DNA of 64,000 nt, from positions 29,381-93,380 of the forward strand of contig NZ_JBKFFP010000011.1 in NCBI RefSeq assembly GCF_046506625.1, read 5' to 3'. Of this stretch, positions 38,128-47,773 are shown piece by piece. Below the pieces are notes generated by a model that made no database searches, was not told the DNA's origin, and saw only the letters and a list, made by a program, of their open reading frames with translations. The stretch's first letter is position 1. Each line of letters opens with the position of its first letter. Source of the DNA: Zhengella sedimenti. GTDB taxonomy: Bacteria > Pseudomonadota > Alphaproteobacteria > Rhizobiales > Rhizobiaceae. The position numbers and the translations under genes were made by a program.

Positions 38128-39276
38128 ATGTTTGGCAACCTGTCCCGCAACGACTGGCTCCTGCTGCTCGGCTTCTCGGTCGTCGTGCTCATCAGCCCGT
38201 GGACATTGACGCCGCTTGGCGCCGGCTATCCGGCCCTGCTGCAGAAGTTCTGCATCTTCGGCATCTTCGCCATGGGCTTCAACATCCTGTTCGGCCTGAC
38301 CGGCTACCTCTCCTTCGGCCATGCGGCCTTCCTGGGGGTCGGCTCCTATGCCGCCGTGTGGTCCTTCAAGCTGTTCACCATGAACGTCATACCGGCGGTC
38401 ATCTTCGGCGTGCTCTTCGCCGGCCTCTTCGCCGTCATCATCGGCTATGTCAGCCTCAGGCGCTCCGGCATCTACTTCTCCATCCTGACCCTCGCATTCG
38501 CGCAAATGAGCTACAACCTCGCCTATTCGGTTCTCACCCCGATCACCAATGGCGAGACCGGCCTGCAACTGACGCTGCAGGACCCGCGCATCATCGACAA
38601 TGCCCTTGCCGCGCCTGGCGAAGGCCTGCCGGCCACCAACCTCTTCGGCATCGAGACCAGCGGCTATCCGGGCTTCTATTTCTGCGCGGCGGCACTGATC
38701 GTCTGCCTTTTCCTGACCCTGCGCATCTTCCGCTCCCCCTTCGGCATGATGCTGCGCGCCATCAAGTCGAACCAGAACCGCATGCGCTATACCGGCTTCA
38801 ACACGCGGCCCTATCTGCTCACCGCCTTTGTGATTTCCGGCATGTATGCCGGGCTGGCCGGCTCCCTGATGGCGGTCACCGACCCGCTGGCCGGAGCCGA
38901 GCGGATGCAGTGGACCGCTTCGGGCGAAGTGGTGCTCATGACCATCCTGGGCGGAGCCGGCACGCTGATCGGCCCGATCCTCGGCGCCGGTGTCATCAAG
39001 TATTTCGAGAACATCTTCTCATCCTTCAACGACCGCATCCTGGAACAGCTCTTTTCCTTCCTGCCCGACGCGGCACGCGATGCCGCGGTCTGGATCACCG
39101 GGCTTTTCGTCGGCGACGGCTGGCACCTGACGCTCGGCGTCGTGTTCATGCTGATCGTGATCTTCCTGCCCGGCGGCATCATGGAAGGTATCCAGCGCAT
39201 CCAGCGCCGCTTCGGCGGCGGTTCCGGGCCAGGCGCCACCGCGCCGGACACGGCCGCGGCGCAACCGGCGGAGTGA
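38128..39276 (+). CDS. Branched-chain amino acid-type ABC transporter permease (LivM-like)
   Basis: 382 residues with nine or more membrane helices. GFNILFGLTGYLSFGHAAFLG, LRIFRSPFGMMLRAIKSNQNR and EVVLMTILGGAGTLIGPILG are family landmarks. GGAGGAC lies about ten bases upstream of the ATG. It pairs with the LivH-like protein in the inner membrane. Confidence 0.93.
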   Translation: MFGNLSRNDWLLLLGFSVVVLISPWTLTPLGAGYPALLQKFCIFGIFAMGFNILFGLTGYLSFGHAAFLGVGSYAAVWSFKLFTMNVIPAVIFGVLFAGLFAVIIGYVSLRRSGIYFSILTLAFAQMSYNLAYSVLTPITNGETGLQLTLQDPRIIDNALAAPGEGLPATNLFGIETSGYPGFYFCAAALIVCLFLTLRIFRSPFGMMLRAIKSNQNRMRYTGFNTRPYLLTAFVISGMYAGLAGSLMAVTDPLAGAERMQWTASGEVVLMTILGGAGTLIGPILGAGVIKYFENIFSSFNDRILEQLFSFLPDAARDAAVWITGLFVGDGWHLTLGVVFMLIVIFLPGGIMEGIQRIQRRFGGGSGPGATAPDTAAAQPAE

Positions 39277-39280
39277 GGAC

Positions 39281-40050
<770 letters not shown>

Positions 40051-40054
<4 letters not shown>

Positions 40055-40818
40055 ACATGGCCGCCGTTGGAAATTTGAAAGGGGAGAGCGTAGCCTTGAA
40101 CGAGAAAACCGCGTCACCCTATTTCAGCGTGAAGGACATCCACGCCTATTACGGCGAGAGCTACATCGTTCAGGGCGTATCCTTCGACATTGCCAAGGGC
40201 GAAGTGCTCTCCCTGCTCGGACGCAATGGCGCCGGCAAGACCTCGACCCTGCGCACGCTGGCCCGGGTGGAGACCCCGGCGCTCAAATCCGGCGAGATCT
40301 GGCTCGACGGCAAGCCGCTGCATGCGATGCGCGCCTTCGAGGCCGCGGCCGAAGGCGTTCAGCTCGTGCCCGAGGACAGGCGCATCATCGGCGGCCTGAC
40401 GGTGGAGGAAAACCTGATCCTGGCCCAGGTCACCGAGCCGAAGGGCTGGCCGATCGAGAAGATCTACGAGCACTTCCCGCGCCTGGCCGAACGGCGCACC
40501 CAGGAAGCGACGACCATGTCAGGCGGCGAACAGCAGATGCTGGCGGTTGCCCGGGCGCTCGCCCGCGACCTCAAGATCCTGTTCCTCGACGAGCCGTACG
40601 AGGGCCTTGCGCCCGTCATCGTGCAGGAAATCGAGAAGATCGTGCAGCAGATCCGCGACATCGGCATCACCACCATCATCGTGGAACAGAACGCCGTTGC
40701 GGCATTGCGCCTGTCGGACCGGGCGGTCATCATGGATACCGGCCAGGTCGTGTTTCAAGGATCGGCCCGGGAAGTGCTGGAGAACGAGGAACTGCGGCAC
40801 GAATATCTCGCCATCTGA
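40051..40818 (+). CDS. ABC transporter ATP-binding protein (LivF/UrtE-like)
   Basis: 255-residue second ATPase. Walker A is GRNGAGKTS, the signature MSGGEQQMLAVARAL and Walker B LLFLDEPYEGLAP-like ILFLDEPYEGLAP. An N-terminal extension of about 25 residues precedes the first strand; translation may also start at a later codon. It ends the operon, followed by a shared terminator. Partner ATPase is the LivG-like product. Confidence 0.93.
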
Positions 40819-40845
40819 CGGAATAGCGGGATGCGGCGGACAAGG

Positions 40846-40875
40846 AAAAGGCCCGGGCTATGTCCCGGGCCTTTT
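40846..40875. terminator. Bidirectional terminator between the ABC transporter operon and the ATP12 gene
   Basis: AAAAGGCCCGGG (40846-40857) pairs with CCCGGGCCTTTT (40864-40875) around a 6-base loop, so a T run follows on both strands. It serves convergent operons. Confidence 0.92.
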
Positions 40876-40924
40876 CATGTGTCAGGTCAGTTTCGCGGTC
40901 CAATGCCTTGACCGGACTCCGCAA

Positions 40925-41713
40925 TCAGGTGCTGACGGCATCGAAGAGCCGCCAGGCCGCCTGCATTTCCTTTTCCCGCGCAGCGCGGCGCGCCTTGGCC
41001 TCCGCGTCCTCGCCCCACAATTCGATGTTCCAGTCCTCGTCCACATGCGCGGCGGTCCAGGCATCGGCCCAGGTCATCGCCCGCCCGGCAACCGCCAGCG
41101 CCAGCAGCGCCGATCCGGTCAGCGTGGTCATGGAATGCAAAGCGGCAAGCCGGAACGGATCGTCGAAGCCGCGCAGGTGAATGCCGATGGCGCCGATGCT
41201 TTCGCGCGGTTGCGCGACATGCATCACCCCTTCCGCCAGCACGAAGCGCGCGCCGAGCGCACGCTCCACCCACTCCAGCACCGGATCCCAGGTTTCGTTC
41301 TGGCGCGCGACAAGGCGTTCCGGTGTCCCTGCCCGGTAACAGAGCAGGTCGGAGGAGGAAAATCGCTGGATGTCCTCGGCCACGGCCTGCATGTCGGCGG
41401 CCACGCCGTCGATGGCCGTGTTGGCAAGGCGCGTCACCGGCATCGTCATCGGGTCGATGATATCGCCCTGCGCGCCATATTCACCGGCGACGAGCAGCGC
41501 TGCTTCCTCCGTCGGCAGCACCATGGTGTTGCGCACCGGCGTGCGCACCAGGCGCCCGTCGAGCGTCACGCCGAAACCCTCTTCCTTCGCTGCGACGCCG
41601 GCTTCCTTGTAGAAGCGCTTCGGCAGCGGCTTGAGCATCTGCTTCTGGGCGCGGCGCACCGGATCGGGGTCGGACAGCCTGCCCGCGTCGAGGTCGTTGA
41701 GGATATCGCGCAT
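40925..41713 (-). CDS. ATP12-family F1-ATPase assembly chaperone
   Basis: 262 residues matching the ATP12 family, which in mitochondria binds the alpha subunit of F1 before assembly. Visible landmarks: KRFYKEAGVAAKEEGFGVTLDGR (middle part typical), IDPMTMPVTRLANTAIDGV and SSDLLCYRAGTPERLVARQ. The frame extends 34 codons upstream; the ATG at 41713 with AAAGGG before it is preferred. It is the last gene of a five-gene leftward operon, and a terminator follows. Confidence 0.92.
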   Translation of the reverse strand: MRDILNDLDAGRLSDPDPVRRAQKQMLKPLPKRFYKEAGVAAKEEGFGVTLDGRLVRTPVRNTMVLPTEEAALLVAGEYGAQGDIIDPMTMPVTRLANTAIDGVAADMQAVAEDIQRFSSSDLLCYRAGTPERLVARQNETWDPVLEWVERALGARFVLAEGVMHVAQPRESIGAIGIHLRGFDDPFRLAALHSMTTLTGSALLALAVAGRAMTWADAWTAAHVDEDWNIELWGEDAEAKARRAAREKEMQAAWRLFDAVST

Positions 41714-41727
41714 GGCGGACCCTTTCG

Positions 41728-42375
41728 TCAGAGATGGTTGAGCAGGCCGGAGGGATGGTCGAGCACATCCATGGCCCCGTGCTGGCGCAGCGCATCGGGC
41801 GTGCTGTAGCCCCACGCGACACCGATGGCGCCGGCGCTTGCCGCGCTCGCCATCTGCATATCGTAGATCGCATCGCCGACGACAAGGGTATCGGCCGGAT
41901 CGATGCCCGTTTCAGCGCAGCATTCCAGCACCATGGCCGGATGCGGCTTGGACGGGCAATCGTCGGCTGTGCGCACCGTCAGGAAATGACCGCCGAAGCC
42001 GTGGGTCTCGAAAACGGCGGTCACGCCGCGCCGCGATTTTCCCGTGACCATGCCGATCAGGATGTCGTCGCGCGCCGCCAGGCCAGCGATCAGGTCGGCA
42101 ATGCCGTCATAGAGGTTTTCGCGGAAATCCTGCTCGGCGCGCATGGCGACGAAATGATGCTTGTAGCGCTGCACGAGGGCGCCGATGGCCTCATCCACGT
42201 CGCGCGCGAGCAGGCGCGCAATGGCAAGGTCCAGCGACAGGCCGATCACCCCGCGCGTGGCCTCTGGCGCCGGCAGCGGCAGCCGGGCCTCGGCAAAGGT
42301 GCGTTCCATGCATCCGTGGATCAGACCCGCACTGTCCACCAGCGTGCCGTCGCAATCGAACAGGACCAGTTTCAT
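41728..42375 (-). CDS. HAD-family hydrolase, phosphoglycolate phosphatase-like
   Basis: 215-residue cytoplasmic phosphatase. HAD motifs: I, LVLFDCDGTLVDS with the nucleophile Asp8; II, GMVTGKSRRG; III, Lys in PSKPHPAM; IV, LVVGDAIYDMQMA. The helical cap after motif I is of the Gph/PpaX type. Substrate cannot be decided. It overlaps the EamA gene by 4 bases and is 14 bases upstream of the ATP12 gene. Confidence 0.9.
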   Translation of the reverse strand: MKLVLFDCDGTLVDSAGLIHGCMERTFAEARLPLPAPEATRGVIGLSLDLAIARLLARDVDEAIGALVQRYKHHFVAMRAEQDFRENLYDGIADLIAGLAARDDILIGMVTGKSRRGVTAVFETHGFGGHFLTVRTADDCPSKPHPAMVLECCAETGIDPADTLVVGDAIYDMQMASAASAGAIGVAWGYSTPDALRQHGAMDVLDHPSGLLNHL

Positions 42376-43298
42376 GCCACGCCCCCGATGCCGCGCCGCG
42401 CCGCGCGGTTCACGAGCAGCAGCCCTGCCCCGATCAGCACCAGCGCGATGCCGATCTGCGGGCTGAGCGGCTCGTCGAGCAGAAGGGCGCTGGCAGTCAC
42501 CCCGGTCAGCGGCGTCAGGAAGGCAAAGCTGGACAGGCTTGCGGCGGAGTAGCGCTGCACCAGCCGGAAGAAGACGAGGTAGGTGATCGAGACGATGAAC
42601 AGCGCCTGAAAGGCCAGAGTCGCCGTCGGCAGCCAGCCGATGTCACGCAGCGGCGGGCCGCCGAGCGGAATGAAGGGCAGCGTTACCACCGCCGAGACGC
42701 CAAGCTGGTACAGCATGCTCTTCTCCGGCGGTGCGGTGGAAAGCCGTGTCATCTTGATCACCAGAACGGTTGCCGCCCAGCACAAGGCCGCCAGGAAGAC
42801 CATCAGGTCGCCGAAGAGCGCCATGCGCGAGGGCAGCGTCACCTTGTCGGCGAAGACCAGGGCCACGCCGCCGAAAGCCAGCGCCATCCCGGCAAGCTTG
42901 CGCCAGGTCAGCCGCTCCAGCCCCAGCAGGTGCCCGCCCGCCAGCACCCAGAACGGCATGGTGTTGAAGATCAGCACGCCCCGCGCCACGCTTGTCACAT
43001 CCATGGCGATGAAAAGCAGGATGAATTCCGTCGAGAAGAAAAACCCGGCCAGCAGGCCCGGCTTCAGGGTACCGTCGCGGACCGTCAGCGGAATGCCGCG
43101 CCACAGGCACCAGCCGGCAATGCAGAGGGCCCCGATCGCCGAGCGCAGGAAACACTGCATCAGCGGGCTATAGCCGGTATTGGCGATCTTCATCGCCACC
43201 TGGCTCAGGCCCCAGCAGGTGGTAAGCACCACCATCACCGTGATCGCCCCCGCACCGGGTGCCAGCGACGTGTCGGAACGGGCGGGGGTGACGCTCAT
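42372..43298 (-). CDS. EamA/DMT-superfamily transporter
   Basis: 308 residues with ten hydrophobic helices in two EamA repeats. LTTCWGLSQVAMKIAN opens the first, LIFNTMPFWVLAGGHLLGLERL and FGGVALVFADK follow, and LTPLTGVTASALLLDEPLSPQ marks the second. Such carriers export metabolites such as amino acids; the substrate is unknown. It overlaps both neighbours by 4 bases. Confidence 0.92.
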   Translation of the reverse strand: MSVTPARSDTSLAPGAGAITVMVVLTTCWGLSQVAMKIANTGYSPLMQCFLRSAIGALCIAGWCLWRGIPLTVRDGTLKPGLLAGFFFSTEFILLFIAMDVTSVARGVLIFNTMPFWVLAGGHLLGLERLTWRKLAGMALAFGGVALVFADKVTLPSRMALFGDLMVFLAALCWAATVLVIKMTRLSTAPPEKSMLYQLGVSAVVTLPFIPLGGPPLRDIGWLPTATLAFQALFIVSITYLVFFRLVQRYSAASLSSFAFLTPLTGVTASALLLDEPLSPQIGIALVLIGAGLLLVNRAARRGIGGVA

Positions 43299-44281
43299 CC
43301 TGCCGCAGAAGCCTCGTCGAAACCGAGCAGGTTCCAGCTTTGCACCATGTGCGGCGGCAGCGGCGCGGTCACGTCGATCACGCCCGATCCGTCCGGATGC
43401 GGCATCACGATGCGCCGGGCATGCAGGTGCAGCCGGTTCTGCAGCCCGCCGGGGAAATCCCAGTTCTGGTCGGCCTCGAAATATTTCGGATCGCCGATGA
43501 TCGGGCAGCCGATATGGGCGGCATGGACGCGAAGCTGGTGCGTGCGCCCGGTATAGGGCTCCATTTCAAGCCAGCTCAGGTTCTGCCCGGCCTGGTCGAT
43601 CACCCGGAAATGCGAAACGGCATGGTCGGCGCCCGGTTCGCCGTGGCGCGCTATGCGCATCCGGTCGCCATCGGGCGTCGTTTCCTTCACCAGCCAGGTG
43701 GAAATGCGCCCCTCCCGCGTTTTCGGAACGCCCTTGACCAGCGCCCAGTAGGTTTTCTTCGTATCCCGCTCGCGGAACGCGGCCGTCAGCTTCACCGCCG
43801 CGCCACGCGTTCGCGCCACGACGAGAACGCCGGACGTATCGCGGTCGATGCGGTGGACAAGACGCGGCTTCTCGCCCTTCTGGCTGCGCCAGGCCTCCAG
43901 CATGCCGTCGACATGGCGATGCACGCCGGACCCGCCCTGCACCGCCAGGCCCGCCGGCTTGTTGAACACGAAGACCTTGCTGTCCTCGTAAAGCAGCATC
44001 TTGGACAGCACGTCGCCGTCGCCCTGGTCGCGGATGGTGCGCGCCGTCAGCGGGCCGCCCTCGCCCTTCAGGTCGGCGCCGAGCGGCGGAATACGAACCA
44101 CCTGTCCGGCGGAGAGACGCGTGTCGGACTTCGCCCGGCCGCCATCCACGCGCACCTGACCCGTCCGCAACAGCTTCTGCAGCGCGCCGAATCCGAGCCC
44201 CGGCACATGCAGCTTGAACCAACGGTCCAGCCGCATCCCGTTCTCGTCCTCGTTCACCGTCACCTGTTCAACGCCGGCCAT
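43295..44281 (-). CDS. RluA-family 23S rRNA-type pseudouridine synthase
   Basis: 328 residues: an S4 RNA-binding domain at the N-terminus (MRLDRWFKLHVPGLGFGAL, about 15-65), then the catalytic domain with LVHRIDRDTSGVLVVART, where Asp147 is the nucleophile. KTYWALVKG and EPYTGRTHQLRVHAAHIGCP also fit. RluC is the closest well-known member, but which rRNA positions are modified is not decidable. The frame runs far upstream; the ATG at 44281 is chosen because it gives the normal N-terminus. Confidence 0.92.
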   Translation of the reverse strand: MAGVEQVTVNEDENGMRLDRWFKLHVPGLGFGALQKLLRTGQVRVDGGRAKSDTRLSAGQVVRIPPLGADLKGEGGPLTARTIRDQGDGDVLSKMLLYEDSKVFVFNKPAGLAVQGGSGVHRHVDGMLEAWRSQKGEKPRLVHRIDRDTSGVLVVARTRGAAVKLTAAFRERDTKKTYWALVKGVPKTREGRISTWLVKETTPDGDRMRIARHGEPGADHAVSHFRVIDQAGQNLSWLEMEPYTGRTHQLRVHAAHIGCPIIGDPKYFEADQNWDFPGGLQNRLHLHARRIVMPHPDGSGVIDVTAPLPPHMVQSWNLLGFDEASAAG

Positions 44282-44316
44282 GTCCTGTCCTTCATTCGCC
44301 AGAAGCGCCGCCCATA

Positions 44317-44700
44317 TCACCCCGCAACGCTTCTTGCGAGCCACAAACCGGCAAAAAGCGCCCCGATGGAGAGCATCACGGATCCGAGCACGTAAATCGC
44401 TGCGGAAAGGCCCTGCCCCCGTTCCCACAGCACCGCCACATCGAGGGAAAAGGCGGAGAAGGTGGTGAAGCCGCCAAGCAGCCCGGTCGCGATGAACAGG
44501 CGCAACTCGTTGCTGGTTCCACCGCTGCGCCGTGTCAGCCAGGCCACGAACAGGCCCATGGCGAACGAGCCGGCAATGTTCACGGCCATGGTGCCGATGG
44601 GAAAGCCCGGCCCCGCCAGCCGCAGCACGATCTGGCCGGTCAGATGTCTCAACGATGCGCCTATGGCCCCGCCAAGGGCAACGAGAAGAAGATGCTGCAT
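44317..44700 (-). CDS. crcB: Fluoride ion channel CrcB (Fluc)
   Basis: 127-residue four-helix membrane protein that exports fluoride as a dual-topology dimer. LLLVALGGAIGASLRHL, GTMAVNIAGSFAMGL and the central GLLGGFTTFSAFSLD motif are complete. The ATG at 44700 is chosen over one 36 codons upstream. I looked for a fluoride riboswitch in the 119-base leader and saw none. It heads the leftward operon ending with the ATP12 gene. Confidence 0.93.
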   Translation of the reverse strand: MQHLLLVALGGAIGASLRHLTGQIVLRLAGPGFPIGTMAVNIAGSFAMGLFVAWLTRRSGGTSNELRLFIATGLLGGFTTFSAFSLDVAVLWERGQGLSAAIYVLGSVMLSIGALFAGLWLARSVAG

Positions 44701-44819
44701 GAAGCTGTTGATAAACCTTTCTCCACCGCCGGTGAAGCACACAATACGTCCGAAGTCGTTCTCGACAATCCCGAAGGTCATGCGTATTGGCAAACCTCCG
44801 GGTTTCAAAGGGGGACTTC

Positions 44820-45281
44820 ATGTTACCGAGAATTGCTGTGCTCGTGGTGGCTTGCGCCGCCGTCACGGGCTGTGGAACCGTTGTCCGCGGCACGACCGAA
44901 GAGGTTCGCATCATCGTCGAACCGGACGATGCCGCGGTGACGACTAGCCTTGGCCACCGCTGCAGCGCCATGCCCTGCACGGTTAAGGTCGCGCGCCGCG
45001 ACAAGTTCACTGTCACGGCCAGCAAGCAGGGTTACATCACCGAAAGCGTTGAGGTGGGCACGAAGGTTTCCGGCGGCGGCGCTGCGGGCTTTGCCGGCAA
45101 CATCGTGGTGGGCGGCGTGGTCGGCATGGGCGTGGACGTGGCGACCGGCGCCGCGCTAGATCACACACCGAACCCCGTCGTCATCAAGTTGCGGCCGGAA
45201 GGCGCGGAACCGGCAACGGCCGAACCGGTCCGCCCGATGCCGAAGACCCGGCCGCGCCGCAAGGACGTGCCGGTTTCCTGA
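44820..45281 (+). CDS. Outer- or inner-membrane lipoprotein, PEGA-like
   Basis: 153 residues with a lipoprotein signal (VLVVACAAVTGC, lipid at Cys18). The mature part starts GTVVRGTTEEVRIIVEPDDAAV and contains CSAMPCTVKVARRDKFTVTAS, like PEGA-type domains of small lipoproteins. A Gly-rich hydrophobic stretch (about 85-115) follows, then a Pro/Arg-rich basic tail. GGGGGA precedes the ATG by 5 bases. It diverges from crcB. Function is unknown. Confidence 0.82.
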   Translation: MLPRIAVLVVACAAVTGCGTVVRGTTEEVRIIVEPDDAAVTTSLGHRCSAMPCTVKVARRDKFTVTASKQGYITESVEVGTKVSGGGAAGFAGNIVVGGVVGMGVDVATGAALDHTPNPVVIKLRPEGAEPATAEPVRPMPKTRPRRKDVPVS

Positions 45282-45307
45282 GGGGCATCACCGTCCTGCC
45301 GGGGCGT

Positions 45308-45835
45308 TCAATCGGCCAGGAATTCCTTCACGAAGGCGGCGAGCGCTTCCCAGTCGGTATATTCGTGATCTTCCGACGTATCGACGTCGCCGCCTTCCTT
45401 CGCCGCGATGTGGCGCATGAGCAGGCGCTTGAGGAAATCGTATTTCGTATAGCGCAAAGCACCGGCCGCATGATGCAGGCCGGACGGATGCCAGCCCGTC
45501 TCGGCGAGGAACTCGTCCGTGATCGCCGCGATTTCCCGCCGTTCCGCCTCGAACTGCGAGGCGGCGCCGAGCGAAACGGAAATGAAGCCGGTCTTGCGGC
45601 CATTGAGTTCCCCGGCATGATCCCCGACCCACTGGACGAAAGCCGCAGGGAATTTTCCGATATGCACGGGCGCGGCCGCGATCACCGCGTCGGCGATATG
45701 CAGGTCGACATCCCCGAGGTCAGCGGCATCGTAGACGGTGACGTCGTGCCCCAGGCTCTGGACGGTGCCGGCGACATGCCGGGCGATCTTGCGCGTCTGG
45801 CCCTCGACGGTGGCGTATATGACGATGACATGCAT
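45308..45835 (-). CDS. HemG-like flavodoxin-fold protein (protoporphyrinogen oxidase type)
   Basis: 175 residues with a flavodoxin fold: the FMN phosphate loop is YATVEGQTRKIA. It resembles E. coli HemG in GALRYTKYDFLKRLLMRHI and EYTDWEALAAFVKEF, including the long inserted loop. HemG oxidises protoporphyrinogen IX to protoporphyrin IX with quinone as acceptor; whether this protein does so here is inference. GAGGAGA precedes the ATG and overlaps the stop of the upstream gene. Confidence 0.85.
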   Translation of the reverse strand: MHVIVIYATVEGQTRKIARHVAGTVQSLGHDVTVYDAADLGDVDLHIADAVIAAAPVHIGKFPAAFVQWVGDHAGELNGRKTGFISVSLGAASQFEAERREIAAITDEFLAETGWHPSGLHHAAGALRYTKYDFLKRLLMRHIAAKEGGDVDTSEDHEYTDWEALAAFVKEFLAD

Positions 45836-45846
45836 GACGTGTCTCC

Positions 45847-46128
45847 TCAGCAGACCTGTGTATCGCAGGCCAGGAACCGGAACGGTTGATCGGCGGATTC
45901 GCGGACGGCGTCGAACCGCCGTCCGTCGCGGCACTGCACCCGCGCTTCCTGCGTGGTCCTGCCGCCAAGGTCGCCTTCCCGCGCATTGAGGAAATACTCG
46001 ACCGTGCAATCCAGCGTCTCGGCGGCCTGCAAGCGTATGTCGGCAAGCCAGGGAAAATCGGCCTGCGTCTGCGCGCCCGCCGGACCGGACAGAGCCGCCA
46101 GAAAGACGAGGGCTGCGGACAATCTCAT
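45847..46128 (-). CDS. Exported hypothetical protein, 93 residues
   Basis: Signal peptide (about 1-20, ALVFLAALSGPAGAQ) and a small mature domain with four cysteines (LDCTVEY, VQCRDGR, LACDTQVC), likely paired in the periplasm. A perfect AGGAGG lies six bases before the ATG. It is 11 bases upstream of the HemG-like gene and probably cotranscribed. I do not recognise the family. Confidence 0.75.
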   Translation of the reverse strand: MRLSAALVFLAALSGPAGAQTQADFPWLADIRLQAAETLDCTVEYFLNAREGDLGGRTTQEARVQCRDGRRFDAVRESADQPFRFLACDTQVC

Positions 46129-46191
46129 GATGAGCCTCCTTTGACCTTGGATGAAAATGCGGGCAGACGCCGCCCGGCGCCTTGACCGGTA

Positions 46192-46434
46192 TCAATCCCC
46201 CGCCGGGGTACGCCTTCGCGCTGCCAGCAGCTTGACGGCGATCAGCGCCAGCGGCCAGACATGCCAGAGGATGTCGAACCAGTCGATCGGGCGGAAGGGA
46301 TGCCCTTCGATCAGCCAGCGCGCCTTCTCCACCAGATGCGGCTCGGGCACGAAGGGCGCACCGCCGATCAGCACGGCGATGATGATCAGCATCGGCCAGG
46401 AGATGGCGCCGATGAGATCAGCCAGCTTCTTCAT
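46192..46434 (-). CDS. Small integral membrane protein, 80 residues
   Basis: Two hydrophobic helices (about 5-24, IGAISWPMLIIIAVLIGG, and about 50-70, WHVWPLALIAVKLLAARR) flank a loop with EKARWLIEGHPFRPIDW. The ATG overlaps the rarA stop (ATGA), and GGAGGACAAGGC lies upstream. The longer frame starting at 46485 would run into rarA. Function unknown. Confidence 0.75.
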   Translation of the reverse strand: MKKLADLIGAISWPMLIIIAVLIGGAPFVPEPHLVEKARWLIEGHPFRPIDWFDILWHVWPLALIAVKLLAARRRTPAGD

Positions 46435-47765
46435 GCCTTGTCCTCCGGTTGTCTGCGGTTCCGCTCGCGCCTGAGACGGGCCCACCAGTCCAGCCGCTTG
46501 CGGATTTCCCGTTCAAAGCCCCTGTCGGGCGGATCGTAGAACGTTTGCCGGCCCATGGCATCGGGAAAATAATCCTGCCCGGAAAAGGCGTCCGGCTGGT
46601 CATGGTCGTAGAGATAGCCGGCGCCATACCCCTCTTCCTTCATCAGCCTGGTCGGCGCATTGAGGATGCGCGCCGGCGGCAGAAGCGATCCGTGCTCCTT
46701 CGCCGCGCGCATCGCGCCCTTGTAGGCCACGTAGACGGCGTTCGACTTCGGCGCGGTCGCGAGATAGACGCAGGCTTGCGCCAGCGCCAGTTCGCCTTCC
46801 GGCGAACCGAGGAAATCATAGGCATCCTTCGCTGCATTGGCGATGACCAGCGCCTGCGGGTCCGCAAGGCCGATATCCTCCACCGCCATGCGCACGAGGC
46901 GGCGCGCCACGAACAGCGGGGTTTCGCCGGCATCCAGCATCCGCGAGAGGTAATAGAGCGCGGCATCGGGATCGGAGCCGCGCACCGCCTTGTGCAGGGC
47001 CGAGATCAGGTTGTAGTGGCCGTCCTGGCTCTTGTCATAGACCGGCGCACGGCGCTGCACCACGCGCTGCAGCCCTTCCTGGTCGAACACCTCGTCCTCC
47101 CCGGCGGCCCGCCAGACCTCCTCGGCGAGCGTCAGCACGGCGCGCCCGTCGCCGTCCGCCATGCGGATCAGCGACGCCCGGGCGCCCTCGTCCAGCGGCA
47201 GCGGCTTTGCCTCCACGCTCTCGGCGCGCTGAAGCAGGCGCTCCAGGCTTGGCGCATCATGCGGATGGAAGGTCAGCACACGGGCGCGCGACAACAGCGC
47301 CGCGTTCAGTTCGAAGGACGGGTTTTCCGTCGTGGCGCCCACGAGAATGACCGTGCCATCCTCCATCACGGGCAGGAAACTGTCCTGCTGGGCGCGGTTG
47401 AAACGGTGGATCTCGTCGACGAAGAGCAGGGTCTGGCGTCCGTTGGCGCGCCGCAGCCGGGCCGCGTCGAAGACCTTCTTCAGGTCCGCCACGCCGGAAA
47501 AGATCGCCGATATCTGCTCGAAAGCCAGATCGGTTTCCCCGGCGAGCAACCGGGCGACGGTCGTCTTGCCGGTGCCGGGCGGCCCCCAGAAGATCATCGA
47601 TCCGAGCGATCCGGACCGGATCATGCGCGTCAGCACGCCATCGGGTCCGGTGAGGTGATCTTGTCCCGTCACATCGGCAAGGCTCGCCGGGCGCATGCGG
47701 TCGGCAAGCGGGCGTCCTTTCGGCGGCCCCGCTTCCTGCGGCTTTTCGGAGAACAGGTCGCCCAT
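46431..47765 (-). CDS. rarA: Replication-associated recombination protein RarA (MgsA)
   Basis: 444-residue AAA+ ATPase related to clamp loaders, acting at stalled forks. Walker A is GPPGTGKTT, Walker B LLFVDEIHRFN and sensor GATTENPSFE. The C-terminal tetramerisation part contains KSQDGHYNLISALHKAVRGSDPDAALYY (split motif), NAVYVAYKGA and YLYDHDQPDAFSGQDYFPD. The ATG at 47765 gives the usual start MGDLFSEK. It follows degP by 8 bases. Confidence 0.96.
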   Translation of the reverse strand: MGDLFSEKPQEAGPPKGRPLADRMRPASLADVTGQDHLTGPDGVLTRMIRSGSLGSMIFWGPPGTGKTTVARLLAGETDLAFEQISAIFSGVADLKKVFDAARLRRANGRQTLLFVDEIHRFNRAQQDSFLPVMEDGTVILVGATTENPSFELNAALLSRARVLTFHPHDAPSLERLLQRAESVEAKPLPLDEGARASLIRMADGDGRAVLTLAEEVWRAAGEDEVFDQEGLQRVVQRRAPVYDKSQDGHYNLISALHKAVRGSDPDAALYYLSRMLDAGETPLFVARRLVRMAVEDIGLADPQALVIANAAKDAYDFLGSPEGELALAQACVYLATAPKSNAVYVAYKGAMRAAKEHGSLLPPARILNAPTRLMKEEGYGAGYLYDHDQPDAFSGQDYFPDAMGRQTFYDPPDRGFEREIRKRLDWWARLRRERNRRQPEDKA

Positions 47766-47773
47766 GGGTCCGG

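Noticed and set aside
44701..44819. Possible fluoride riboswitch before crcB
   Set aside because: The conserved GGCGAT-type start and pseudoknot partners of the crcB motif are not visible in the short leader.
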